Below, piece by piece: positions 1 through 6,953 of a stretch of DNA of 8,183 bases. Location: contig CAKOOQ010000035.1 in the NCBI GenBank assembly GCA_934098555.1, positions 1 to 8,183 on the forward strand. Reading direction: 5' to 3'. Source of the stretch: an uncultured Bacilli bacterium. GTDB lineage: Bacteria; Bacillota_I; Bacilli_A; RF39; UBA660. How positions within the stretch are numbered: the first letter of the stretch is position 1; every line of letters starts with the position of its first letter. A program made the position numbers and the translations under genes. The notes below the pieces were generated by a model. That model saw only the letters and a list, made by a program, of their open reading frames with translations, had not been told where the DNA came from and ran no database searches.

Positions 1-249
1 TTTTTTATTTAATTCTTCTTGTTCAAACATTGTCTTTTTTTCTTCAAAAATATCATTAAATATTTTTTTTAATTCATTCATCTTAAGACCATATTCTTTT
101 TTCTCTTCATTAGGTACTTCTTTGATTTTAGAAGCAAGTTCTGTAATAATGCCTTTTTTACCTAAATATTTTACTTTAAGGTCATTTAACTCATTTAAAT
201 TTTTGGCACTGTTTAATTGAGTTCTTATATTACTTTCCATATCTATCAT
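1..249 (-). CDS. pheS: Phenylalanyl-tRNA synthetase alpha subunit, N-terminal part (cut by window edge)
   Basis: Encodes the first 83 residues of the catalytic alpha subunit of Phe-tRNA synthetase, which works as an (alpha-beta)2 enzyme in the cytoplasm and charges tRNA-Phe. The visible part is the N-terminal tRNA-binding coiled coil: a helical start, then the family pattern KYLGKKGIITEL (about residues 27-38), then a Lys/Glu-rich helix with a conserved G..MNELKK (about residues 55-62). The catalytic domain lies beyond the window. The start is ATG at 249, behind GGAGG at 257-261 with 7 nt spacing; a second in-frame ATG at 240 has no better site. Identification rests on this N-terminal pattern plus the Phe-type T-box leader directly upstream. 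pheT would be expected next but is not visible. Confidence 0.9.
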   Translation of the reverse strand, partial: MIDMESNIRTQLNSAKNLNELNDLKVKYLGKKGIITELASKIKEVPNEEKKEYGLKMNELKKIFNDIFEEKKTMFEQEELNKK

Positions 250-278
250 AATAATTCCTCCATTTTCTTTTTAAATAG

Positions 279-337
279 AAAAAAACTATAAACATAAGGA
301 CGAGTTTAACCCGTGGTACCACCTTACTTTATAGTTT
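279..337 (-). terminator. Rho-independent terminator inside the T-box leader
   Basis: AAACTATAAAGTAAGG (322-337) pairs with CCTTATGTTTATAGTTT, followed by a U run (279-285). The hairpin loop contains the T-box sequence, so this terminator and the antiterminator exclude each other. Confidence 0.9.
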
Positions 338-488
338 TACTATACACTTTATTCTTTAACGCAGAATTACGTTGAAAACTCCCATATTGAAATTCATCAC
401 TTATTTTTCTTAAGAATATTTGCAGCTATTATATTCTCTCTCTAAAAGATGTTTTAAGTCACTACTTACTATGTTCTTCGCTTTCTAT
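279..488 (-). promoter_or_regulatory. T-box riboswitch, tRNA-Phe specific, leader of pheS
   Basis: Read on the minus strand, the leader contains the canonical T-box core GGTGGTACCACGG (311-323). Its UGGU would pair with an uncharged tRNA ending ACCA, which fits the A73 of tRNA-Phe. Stem I can be traced: AGTA on the 5' side of the specifier loop, an AGAGAG element distally, and TGAATTTCAATA on the 3' side. There the GAA bulge is followed by UUC (389-391), a Phe specifier codon, then A. Uncharged tRNA-Phe should stabilise the antiterminator (AAGG and ACGGG pairing with CTCGT and CCTT) and turn on pheS. The alternative is the terminator at 279-337. The length of about 210 nt is usual for the class. 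Confidence 0.95.
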
Positions 489-494
489 GCGATT

Positions 495-523
495 ATTTTA
501 ACACTTGATTTTTTAAAATTCAA
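495..523 (-). promoter_or_regulatory. Sigma-A type promoter of the pheS leader
   Basis: -35 TTGAAT (518-523) and -10 TAAAAT (495-500) are separated by 17 nt, giving a predicted start near 488, just ahead of T-box stem I. The -35 abuts the TAG stop codon of the upstream gene (524-526). Confidence 0.75.
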
Positions 524-1066
524 CTATTCTTCTTCAAATGTTTCAACTTTTAAAGATTCTAACTTAGATAATTTATAACCTTCATTATCTTTTGTATAAA
601 TATAACGATAAGTTGTACTCTTATCAAGTAAATCACTTAACGCATCATCACTATATTCGCCAAGTAAAGTACCTTCTAAAGAATAAACTTGATTATTTTC
701 TTTTTTAGCCACTTTAACATCTACAATAGCGCCATCTTCAGAATCCGTGTAGCCAAATAATTTTGTATAGTGATTTTCTTTTTGACAATGACTTTTAAAA
801 TCATCTTCTGTAATATCAATACTAGAACCTGGGGCCACATCGAAAACTAAAGCTCCTTCACAATCTTTCGTTATTTCCCCATATAAATCCGTTACCATTT
901 CATATGTGATATTACTATCATTTAAACCAGTGTCATTGGCGTTATTATCTTTTTTCTTACCAAAGAAAACAACTCCTAAAATAATAGCAATAATAACAAC
1001 AACTAAAATAATGGCTCCAATTACTATTTGTTTCTTACTTAATTTTTTCAAATCTACTTTTTTCAT
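524..1066 (-). CDS. Membrane-anchored extracytoplasmic protein of unknown function, 180 aa
   Basis: I do not recognise a named family. The protein has a short Lys-rich cytoplasmic start (residues 1-13) and one strongly hydrophobic helix (about 14-36, IVIGAIILVVVIIAIILGVV), then GKKKDNN and an Asn/Asp-rich linker. The remaining 120 or so residues form a soluble acidic domain that should face outside. No lipobox Cys is present, so it is an uncleaved anchor rather than a lipoprotein. Two Cys (residues 69 and 94) could form a disulfide. The start is ATG at 1066 behind AAGGAGA with 8 nt spacing. It lies 75 nt downstream of the 463-residue surface-protein gene with no clear terminator between, so co-transcription is possible. 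A role at the cell surface is inferred from topology only. Confidence 0.85.
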   Translation of the reverse strand: MKKVDLKKLSKKQIVIGAIILVVVIIAIILGVVFFGKKKDNNANDTGLNDSNITYEMVTDLYGEITKDCEGALVFDVAPGSSIDITEDDFKSHCQKENHYTKLFGYTDSEDGAIVDVKVAKKENNQVYSLEGTLLGEYSDDALSDLLDKSTTYRYIYTKDNEGYKLSKLESLKVETFEEE

Positions 1067-1127
1067 TTTTCAATTCTCCTTTTTATTAATTATTATTTTT
1101 AATGAATGTGTGTGATTTTAATTTTAT

Positions 1128-1136
1128 TGTGGATAA
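1128..1136 (-). other. Single DnaA-box-like 9-mer
   Basis: The minus strand reads TTATCCACA, a perfect match to the DnaA-box consensus, in the spacer between the two surface-protein genes. No second box or AT-rich unwinding array accompanies it, so it is not an origin. It may be chance or an isolated DnaA site. Confidence 0.25.
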
Positions 1137-1141
1137 ATATA

Positions 1142-2533
1142 TTATCCAATTGTATAAGGATTTTCTTCTGTACCTTCTCCACCTGTAATTGTTACATCGG
1201 ATTTTAGATATACCGAAGGGCGGACACCGGAGGAATTGAACGCGTTGGTGTAGGAGACGTAGCGGTAGACATAGAACACATTGTTAGCGTTCGAAGAGCG
1301 TGCATAAGGAGAAATAGTCCAGCCTGAACTTCCTAGCCAATCATTATTATAACAATCACTATAAGAATTCCAGCTAGATAAATTCGTATTTAAACAACTT
1401 GTTCGATTGTTTGTGCTGCCTCCACTCGTGGCATAACCGTAATCACTCGGATATATTAATCCTACTTTACCGGTCCATATTGTTGTTCTTTCTACTGTAT
1501 CATTACATAGACTTCCTGATGAACAGATTTTTCCTGTATTACTGCTTCTTTCTAATTCATAAAATTTACTTGCTATTATATTATTATATGTATATGTTAC
1601 TCCATCATTACTTCCTGTATTCCATACGGTATCCCCTATTAAGGCTTTTAAATTTTCTTTTAATCCACTACTGGTAAAATCACATGCTGTTGTTCCATTG
1701 TTTAAGCCAACGTAACATGTGCCGGAACCTCCATTGTAATACAATGATCCTCCAACGCTTTCACTTTCATAACCTGGATTTAACAATTTCATTAAATCCG
1801 CCTGACTCCATTCATTCACTCCCGAACCATCATTTACGGATGACTCAGATTTATCCCATGAATAATTTCCTATTCTTTCTGATTGAATTAATTTTAAGCG
1901 GCTTTCTTTATTTCCTGTGCCTTCATCAATGTTATTCATGACACCAACAATTCGCCATAACTCATCATCTATTTTCACATAGTTACAGGGATTGTTCCCA
2001 ACATATCTTAAATTGTTATCTGTTGTACCATCGTAGCCGAATGTATACGTACAACTATCTCCTTCTTTATCTGGTACTGTATAAACATCTGTTGATGATT
2101 TATTTGCACCTGATACTAGATTATTTAAAAGTGTTGTGGCCATAACAGGCTTACTCTTAAAATACAAGGTACATTTTGTTCTGGTCGTACTATTTGCCGT
2201 GTAAGTACTATAATCTAAGATGGCATGCCAATTTTCATCATCCCATGAAACTGTTACACCACTGTTACAACTTGATTTTGTGATATCTAAGGTGAGTCCT
2301 GAATCTTTTGTTGGAACATCTTTGGAAATTGTTCCATTTACATAATAGGCAAAGTATAAATCTCCTGGTTCTTCTACTTGGCCATTGATAACATTAAAGT
2401 CTTTTTTTTCTTCATATAAGGCATAACTTTTATAAAGGAAGATAGCACCGAAAGCGACTAATAAAATACATGTCATCACATATATTATTTTTTGTGTTTG
2501 CTTATTTGGTTTATATTTTTCTAACTTTATCAC
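1142..2533 (-). CDS. Membrane-anchored, Cys-paired surface protein with C-terminal C-type-lectin/FGE-like module; candidate DGR target
   Basis: A 463-residue protein with a Lys-rich start, one membrane helix (about residues 16-34) and a large outside part. The first outer domain (about 45-127) has NVINGQVEEPGDLYFAYYV and one Cys pair (89/121). The long C-terminal region (about 130-463) has WRIVGVMNN at 193-201, WTGKVGLIYPSDYGYA at 353-368 and GVRPSVYLK at 436-444. This layout resembles DUF6273-like and FGE/C-type-lectin-fold proteins of gut Firmicutes; GVRP corresponds to the closing G-(F/V)-R-P strand of that fold. Ten outer Cys fall into five local pairs, suggesting disulfides. The start is GTG at 2533, with AGAGG 11 nt upstream. 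Residues 411-438 are coded by DNA of very different composition (separate entry). It probably binds an external ligand; the ligand is unknown. Confidence 0.85.
   Translation of the reverse strand: MIKLEKYKPNKQTQKIIYVMTCILLVAFGAIFLYKSYALYEEKKDFNVINGQVEEPGDLYFAYYVNGTISKDVPTKDSGLTLDITKSSCNSGVTVSWDDENWHAILDYSTYTANSTTRTKCTLYFKSKPVMATTLLNNLVSGANKSSTDVYTVPDKEGDSCTYTFGYDGTTDNNLRYVGNNPCNYVKIDDELWRIVGVMNNIDEGTGNKESRLKLIQSERIGNYSWDKSESSVNDGSGVNEWSQADLMKLLNPGYESESVGGSLYYNGGSGTCYVGLNNGTTACDFTSSGLKENLKALIGDTVWNTGSNDGVTYTYNNIIASKFYELERSSNTGKICSSGSLCNDTVERTTIWTGKVGLIYPSDYGYATSGGSTNNRTSCLNTNLSSWNSYSDCYNNDWLGSSGWTISPYARSSNANNVFYVYRYVSYTNAFNSSGVRPSVYLKSDVTITGGEGTEENPYTIG
1214..1303 (-). other. Candidate DGR variable region (VR) coding residues 411-440
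   Basis: By hand count, coding positions 1303-1217 have 47 G/C of 87 (54%), against 26 of 77 just upstream and 21 of 59 just downstream (about 34-36%). Eighteen of the 29 codons end in C. From 1273 to 1235 the codons are TAT GTC TAC CGC TAC GTC, then TCC TAC ACC AAC GCG TTC AAT. Apart from GTC and GCG, each can be derived from AAC or AAT by changing only adenines. The segment is followed by GC-rich TCC TCC GGT GTC CGC CCT, a plausible fixed end (IMH-like). It codes the ligand-face position used in C-type-lectin DGR targets, just before GVRP. No template repeat or reverse transcriptase lies in the window, so boundaries are approximate. Confidence 0.6.
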
Positions 2534-2567
2534 ATCACACCAATCCTCTTTCCTATTTTATATAAAC

Positions 2568-2596
2568 ATTATATCTTAATTTATTTATAAATAATA
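2568..2596 (-). promoter_or_regulatory. Possible promoter of the 463-residue surface-protein gene
   Basis: A perfect -10 TATAAT (2568-2573) has a poor -35, TATTAT (2591-2596), at 17 nt. It lies in the 71-nt spacer after the pyruvate oxidoreductase gene, 34 nt before the GTG start. The AT-rich spacer makes such matches easy. Confidence 0.4.
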
Positions 2597-2604
2597 GATA
2601 TAAA

Positions 2605-5600
2605 TTAATCTTCAGAAAGTTTTTTGTAATAGTTAAATCTTTTTTGACTAGCTTTGGCATTTTCTTGAAGAAGAATTTCCGCTTGTTCTTTATTCTTTAT
2701 TTTTAAGGCTTTATAACGAACTTCATTTTCTAAAAATTCATGGTATTTGGTAAAATCAGGGGTTTTATAATCTAAGTAAAGCTTTTCTTCTTTTGGATGA
2801 TAACGCATAAGAAGACTATAACCTACTTTAACAGCTAATTTTTCTTCCTCTAAAGAACAAGCCATACCCCCTTTAATACCATGTTCAATACAAGGAGCAT
2901 AACACAAAATCAAACTTGGACCATCATGTTCCATCGCTTCTTTCATGGCTTTAATAGCTTGCATAGGATTAGCCCCTAAACAAATAGAAGCCACATAACA
3001 ATTTGGATAACACATGGCAATCTTAAATAAATCTTTTTTATATACTTTTTTACCTTCATCCGCAAATTCACATACAGCGCCGATGTGACTTGACTTACTC
3101 ATTTGGCCACCTGTATTGGAATAAACCTCGGTATCTAAAACCATAATCTTAATGTTTTCACCAGAGGATAAAACATGATCAATACCATCAAAACCAATAT
3201 CATAAGCCCAACCATCACCACCTAAAGCAACAACCGTACGATAAGGAACATAATCAATAAGTTCTTTTAATTCTTCGGGAATATCCTCTTTTAGAAAAGC
3301 TTCTTTTAAAGCCAATGTTTTTTCAAAACTATTAAAATTATTTAAAAACTCTTCATAAAGATTCTTAAGATTAGGTGAAGCTTTTTCTTTATTTTCCAAA
3401 ATTATTTTCTTTAAACGATTTCTCTTTAATTTATAAGAATAATGCATACCATAAGCAAACTCAGCATTATCTTCAAATAAACTATTTGCCCAAGGTAATT
3501 TATAAGGAGTAGACATGAAAGACCCACCATAAATAGAAGAACATCCTGTCGCGTTTGCAAAGACTAACTCATCCCCATACAATTGTGTTAAAAGTTTAAT
3601 GTAAGCCGTTTCACCACAGCCGGCACAAGCTCCTGAAAAAGCAAATTTTGGCTCTTCTAGTTGACTTCCTTTCAATGTGAATTTAGGGTATAATTTAGGA
3701 TTTTGATAATTAAAATATTTTTCACTTTCATCACTACTTTTTTCGCCTAAGAAAAGGGCTTTTTTACCTTGCTTTCCTGGACAAATGCTAACACATAAAC
3801 CACAACCGGTACAATCTTTTTCACTGATACATACATAGTAATGATATTCTTTGTGAACTGGATCTAAAATGCCTTTATCTTCTTTAATTAAGAAAGGTCT
3901 TATTACCGCATGAGGACAAATTAAAGAACACATGCCACAGCCAATGCAATTTTCACTAAGCCATTTCGAAACGATTTTAGAAGGACTTCTTTTTTCTTTA
4001 TCTGTTAAGCCCGTTTCACAATGACCATCTCTATATTTTGTCATTTCTGATACCGTTAAAGTATTACCTAAACGATGGGTAATCTTATCATAAATCGTTT
4101 GCATTTCTTCTGGTGTTTTGGATGATGTTACCATTTTAAAATCAAGTTTATAAACAGCATTTAAAGCCTCTTTCACAGCCTCTTTGTTATTCTTAACAAT
4201 ATCTTCACCTTTGGTTATAAACTTATTCTCAATACTTTCGGATAATATTTCATAAACACTTTCTTTCCCTAATAATTTTAGAATGACTGCTTCCATAATT
4301 TTACTTATTTTTCCTGCTAAGTGATGTTCTTCGGCAATTTTATAAGCGTCAATCATTAAAACTTTTATTTTCTTTTGGGTAATAAGTTCTAAATCTTTAG
4401 GAGTAAACTTTGACAAAATATTTTCTTTATCACTTGTATTAATGAGTAAAAAACCATTTTCTTTTAAATTATCTAACATGGTATATTGACTAAAGTACTC
4501 TTCTTTGGTAACCACGATTAAATCAGGATTGGTAACATAATAAGGAGCTTTTATAAGGTTTTCCCCAAGTCTTAAATGACTTACGGTAACGCCACCAGAT
4601 TTTTTAGAATCATATGAAAAGTATCCCTGAACATATAAAGTTTTCCCCATAATATTTAAGATATCTTTAGAAGCCGACACCATGCCATCTGAACCATAAC
4701 CATAAATTTGGATTTCTTTTGTATGCAAATCAATAGGATAAGGAACCGTTTCTAAACTCGTTTTATTGACATCATCTACAATTCCTATTGTGAAATTATT
4801 ACGAGGATTATTTTCTAGCATTTTATAGACAGCATAAATATCCTTAGGAGTGGTATCTTTAGAAGAAAGGCCAAATCTTCCGCCCACGACGGTGATATCT
4901 TTATCTTTTAAAGCGGATAAAACATCCAAATATAAAGGTTCTCCTTCACTACCTTGTTCTTTTGTTCTATCTAAAACTGCTACTTTTTTAACCGTTTTAG
5001 GTAAGACTCTCTCTAAATATTTTGGACTAAAAGGACGATATAAATGAACAGAAATAACCCCCATTTTTTTACCTTTTTTTAATTCTTCATCAACAACTAA
5101 AGAAATAGTATCCGTGACACTTCCCATCGCGATAATAACACTTGTGGCATCACTACTTCCATAATAAGTAAAAGGATGATAATTTGTATGGGCAAGTTCA
5201 TTTAATTTTTCCATATAATTTTCCACAATATCAGGCATATTATCATATAAAGGACTTCTGGCTTCTACGGTTTGAAAATAAACATCTTCGTTTTGATTCA
5301 TACCATAGTTAATAGGTTTTAAAGGATTTAATGCTCTATTTTTAAATTCTTCTAATTCTTTTTTAGGAACAAGTTTTAGTAAATCTTCTTCGTTCAAAGT
5401 ATCTACAACATTTAATTCATGACTTGTTCTAAAGCCATCAAAAAAATGAATAAAAGGAAGTGTGCCTTTAAGGCTCGCTAAATGAGCGATGATAGCCATA
5501 TGATAGCTTTCTAATGGACTTGCGGAGGCAAGCATACAAAAGCCCGTTTGTCTTACGGCATAGATATCTGAATGGTCCCCAAAAATAGAAAGAGCATGAG

Positions 5601-5943
5601 TAGCTACCGTTCTTGAAGCCACATGAATAACAGCTGGTAAACATTCCCCAGCAATTTTATATAAATTAGGAAGCATTAAAAGTAAACCTTGACTAGAAGT
5701 AAAAGTTGTTGTTAAAGTTCCCGTAAGTAAAGAACCATGTAAGGCCCCAGCCGCCCCTTTTTCAGATTGCATTTCCATAACCTGAACTTTATCATGAAAT
5801 AAATTATAATTTTCTTTAGTACGCAAATTATCCATATTAGAAGCCATAGGACTTGATGGGGTAATAGGATAAATAAAGGCCATTTCAGAAAATAAATAAG
5901 CGATTTTTGAAGCTGCACTATTGCCATCCATTATTTGTTTCAT
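2605..5943 (-). CDS. nifJ: Pyruvate:ferredoxin (flavodoxin) oxidoreductase, single-chain
   Basis: Oxidises pyruvate with CoA to acetyl-CoA and CO2 and passes electrons to ferredoxin or flavodoxin in the cytoplasm. Domain order is the fused homodimeric type: N-terminal pyrimidine-binding domain (about 1-230, YPITPSSPMA at 25-34), transketolase C-like domain (about 255-390), gamma/EKR domain (about 410-600), a two-cluster ferredoxin domain (C666/669/672/676 and C711/714/717/721), then the TPP-binding domain (about 765-1050). The proximal cluster ligands are C773, C776, C801 and C1018. T28, E61, R111 and N943 line up with active-site T31, E64, R114 and N996 of the Desulfovibrio africanus enzyme. 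GGDGWAYDIG and YSNTGGQ form the TPP/Mg site. The length of 1112 is slightly short of the usual 1170-1190 but no domain is missing. Starts at ATG 5943 behind GGAGG. Probably monocistronic, with its own promoter. Confidence 0.97.
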   Translation of the reverse strand: MKQIMDGNSAASKIAYLFSEMAFIYPITPSSPMASNMDNLRTKENYNLFHDKVQVMEMQSEKGAAGALHGSLLTGTLTTTFTSSQGLLLMLPNLYKIAGECLPAVIHVASRTVATHALSIFGDHSDIYAVRQTGFCMLASASPLESYHMAIIAHLASLKGTLPFIHFFDGFRTSHELNVVDTLNEEDLLKLVPKKELEEFKNRALNPLKPINYGMNQNEDVYFQTVEARSPLYDNMPDIVENYMEKLNELAHTNYHPFTYYGSSDATSVIIAMGSVTDTISLVVDEELKKGKKMGVISVHLYRPFSPKYLERVLPKTVKKVAVLDRTKEQGSEGEPLYLDVLSALKDKDITVVGGRFGLSSKDTTPKDIYAVYKMLENNPRNNFTIGIVDDVNKTSLETVPYPIDLHTKEIQIYGYGSDGMVSASKDILNIMGKTLYVQGYFSYDSKKSGGVTVSHLRLGENLIKAPYYVTNPDLIVVTKEEYFSQYTMLDNLKENGFLLINTSDKENILSKFTPKDLELITQKKIKVLMIDAYKIAEEHHLAGKISKIMEAVILKLLGKESVYEILSESIENKFITKGEDIVKNNKEAVKEALNAVYKLDFKMVTSSKTPEEMQTIYDKITHRLGNTLTVSEMTKYRDGHCETGLTDKEKRSPSKIVSKWLSENCIGCGMCSLICPHAVIRPFLIKEDKGILDPVHKEYHYYVCISEKDCTGCGLCVSICPGKQGKKALFLGEKSSDESEKYFNYQNPKLYPKFTLKGSQLEEPKFAFSGACAGCGETAYIKLLTQLYGDELVFANATGCSSIYGGSFMSTPYKLPWANSLFEDNAEFAYGMHYSYKLKRNRLKKIILENKEKASPNLKNLYEEFLNNFNSFEKTLALKEAFLKEDIPEELKELIDYVPYRTVVALGGDGWAYDIGFDGIDHVLSSGENIKIMVLDTEVYSNTGGQMSKSSHIGAVCEFADEGKKVYKKDLFKIAMCYPNCYVASICLGANPMQAIKAMKEAMEHDGPSLILCYAPCIEHGIKGGMACSLEEEKLAVKVGYSLLMRYHPKEEKLYLDYKTPDFTKYHEFLENEVRYKALKIKNKEQAEILLQENAKASQKRFNYYKKLSED

Positions 5944-5967
5944 AAATTTTATTCCTCCAATAATATT

Positions 5968-5996
5968 ATTATATCTTATATTTTCACAAAAAAAGA
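5968..5996 (-). promoter_or_regulatory. Probable promoter of the pyruvate:ferredoxin oxidoreductase gene
   Basis: -10 TATAAT (5968-5973) with a weak -35, TCTTTT (5991-5996), at 17 nt. The predicted start is near 5961, giving a very short leader that begins at the GGAGG (5954-5958). The -35 lies in the U tract of the preceding terminator. The -10 runs into the 12-nt palindrome AATAATATTATT (5959-5970), a possible operator. Confidence 0.5.
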
Positions 5997-6013
5997 AGAA
6001 TTTTTTTCTTCTT
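5988..6013 (-). terminator. Terminator of the perR-rubrerythrin operon
   Basis: AAGAAGAA (6006-6013) pairs with TTCTTCTT (5993-6000) around an A5 loop and is followed by five U (5988-5992). The stem is A/U-rich with only two G-C pairs, and it starts inside the rubrerythrin stop codon. Confidence 0.6.
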
Positions 6014-6551
6014 AATAATTTTCACTTTTTAGTTCCATAAAACTTTGAGGATGATTACAAATAGGACATACGTCTAAAGCACTTTCTCCGACATAAACAT
6101 GTCCGCAGTTACGGCAAATCCATACTTTTTCTGTACCTTTCATGAAAACTAAATTATTCTCAATATTACCAACAAGTTTTAAATAACGTTCTTCATGATG
6201 TTTTTCGATTTCCCCAACACCCTCAAAAAGACGGGCAATTTCATCAAAACCTTCTTCGCGTGCCACATCGGCAAATTCTTTATACATATCTGTCCATTCA
6301 TAGTTTTCCCCATTCGCGGCATCTTTTAAATTTGTCAAAGTATCAGGCATCGCTCCATCATGTAAAGCTTTAAACCAAAGTTTAGCGTGTTCCTTTTCAT
6401 TTTTTGATGTTTCTTCAAAAATAGCTGCAATTTGTTCATAACCATCTTTACGAGCTTGGCTAGCATAATATTGATATTTTGTGTGAGCTTGACTTTCTCC
6501 AGCAAAAGCAGCCATTAAGTTCTTTTCCGTTTTACTTCCTTTTAGTTCCAT
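6012..6551 (-). CDS. rbr: Rubrerythrin
   Basis: A cytoplasmic peroxide-reducing non-haem iron protein of anaerobes: a diiron four-helix domain takes electrons from a C-terminal rubredoxin domain and reduces H2O2 to water. In the 179-residue product the ferritin-like domain (about 1-135) carries E19 in AGES, E52xxH55, E82xxE85 in GENYE, and E116xxH119, which fit the rubrerythrin diiron ligands. The rubredoxin-type knuckles are C146xxC149G and C162xxC165. The start is taken as ATG 6551, with AAGGAAGG 9 nt upstream. An in-frame ATG at 6590 would add 13 residues lying inside perR and has no fitting ribosome site. The gene begins 20 nt before perR ends, so the two are co-transcribed and probably translationally coupled. 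Confidence 0.96.
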   Translation of the reverse strand: MELKGSKTEKNLMAAFAGESQAHTKYQYYASQARKDGYEQIAAIFEETSKNEKEHAKLWFKALHDGAMPDTLTNLKDAANGENYEWTDMYKEFADVAREEGFDEIARLFEGVGEIEKHHEERYLKLVGNIENNLVFMKGTEKVWICRNCGHVYVGESALDVCPICNHPQSFMELKSENY

Positions 6552-6921
6552 AATTTTCTTCCTTCCTTTTGCAATCCTTACAGATACCATGAAACATGAT
6601 TGAATAAGATGTTACCTCGTTATCATAATCATTCAAATTTAAAACAATTGGTTCAAAAACATCTTCAATTTTTTGACACTTATCACAAATAAAGTGATGA
6701 TGAGTTTTTATTTTATTATCATAACGATCATAACCTTCTGTGGTTTTAATTCTTTCAATTTCATTATTCAAAACCATTTTATTTAAATTACGATAGACTG
6801 TTCCTAAACTAATATTAGGTAAAACAATTTGACATCTTTCATAAATTTCATAAGCCGTATAATGACTGGTTGAGTGATTGATGATATCTAAAATTAAATC
6901 TTTTTGATTAGACTTACGCAT
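6532..6921 (-). CDS. perR: Peroxide-responsive Fur-family repressor PerR
   Basis: A 129-residue Fur-family DNA-binding repressor. The N-terminal winged helix (about 1-65) contains [15 protein letters not shown], the recognition helix region. The C-terminal domain has the structural Zn site C79xxC82 and C114xxC117. The regulatory metal ligands of Bacillus subtilis PerR (H37, D85, H91, H93, D104) line up with H20, D68, H74, H76 and D87 here. D87, where Fur and Zur usually have Glu or other residues, favours PerR: Fe-bound protein is oxidised by H2O2 at the His ligands and releases DNA. It heads an operon with rubrerythrin, a classical PerR-controlled peroxidase, and a PerR-box-like palindrome covers its own start, suggesting autoregulation. 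Start ATG 6921, with AGGAG 5 nt upstream. Confidence 0.92.
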   Translation of the reverse strand: MRKSNQKDLILDIINHSTSHYTAYEIYERCQIVLPNISLGTVYRNLNKMVLNNEIERIKTTEGYDRYDNKIKTHHHFICDKCQKIEDVFEPIVLNLNDYDNEVTSYSIMFHGICKDCKRKEENYGTKRK

Positions 6922-6934
6922 GGCATCTCCTAAC

Positions 6935-6949
6935 TAGTAATGATTACTA
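6935..6949 (-). promoter_or_regulatory. PerR-box-like operator
   Basis: TAGTAATCATTACTA is a perfect 7-1-7 palindrome matching 10 of 14 defined positions of the B. subtilis Per box TTATAATnATTATAA, including the whole TAAT-n-ATTA core. It sits just downstream of the -10 and covers the predicted start site, where bound PerR would block transcription. Confidence 0.75.
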
Positions 6950-6953
6950 CTTA

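Noticed and set aside
524..1066. The 180-residue protein as a DGR accessory (Avd-like) factor
   Set aside because: Avd is a small cytoplasmic helical protein; this one has a membrane anchor and an acidic outer domain.
906..1115. Plus-strand hydrophobic open frame
   Set aside because: It is the antisense of the membrane helix of the 180-residue protein; the hydrophobicity is a by-product.
1399..1941. Two plus-strand open frames opposite the surface-protein gene
   Set aside because: Leu/Tyr/Phe/His-rich translations typical of the reverse of a Ser/Asn-rich gene; no ribosome site or domain.
2576..2608. TTAATTTAT/ATAAATTAA inverted repeat as terminator of the oxidoreductase gene
   Set aside because: The 9-bp stem is entirely A/U, the loop is long and there is no U tract; it may be chance in an AT-only spacer.
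4850..5927. Short open frames (plus 4850-5047, minus 5712-5927) within the oxidoreductase gene
   Set aside because: Both lie fully inside the well-conserved oxidoreductase reading frame and have no family features.
5972..5989. Rex operator at the oxidoreductase promoter
   Set aside because: Only the left half (TTGTGAAA) matches; the right half TTTCACAA is absent.
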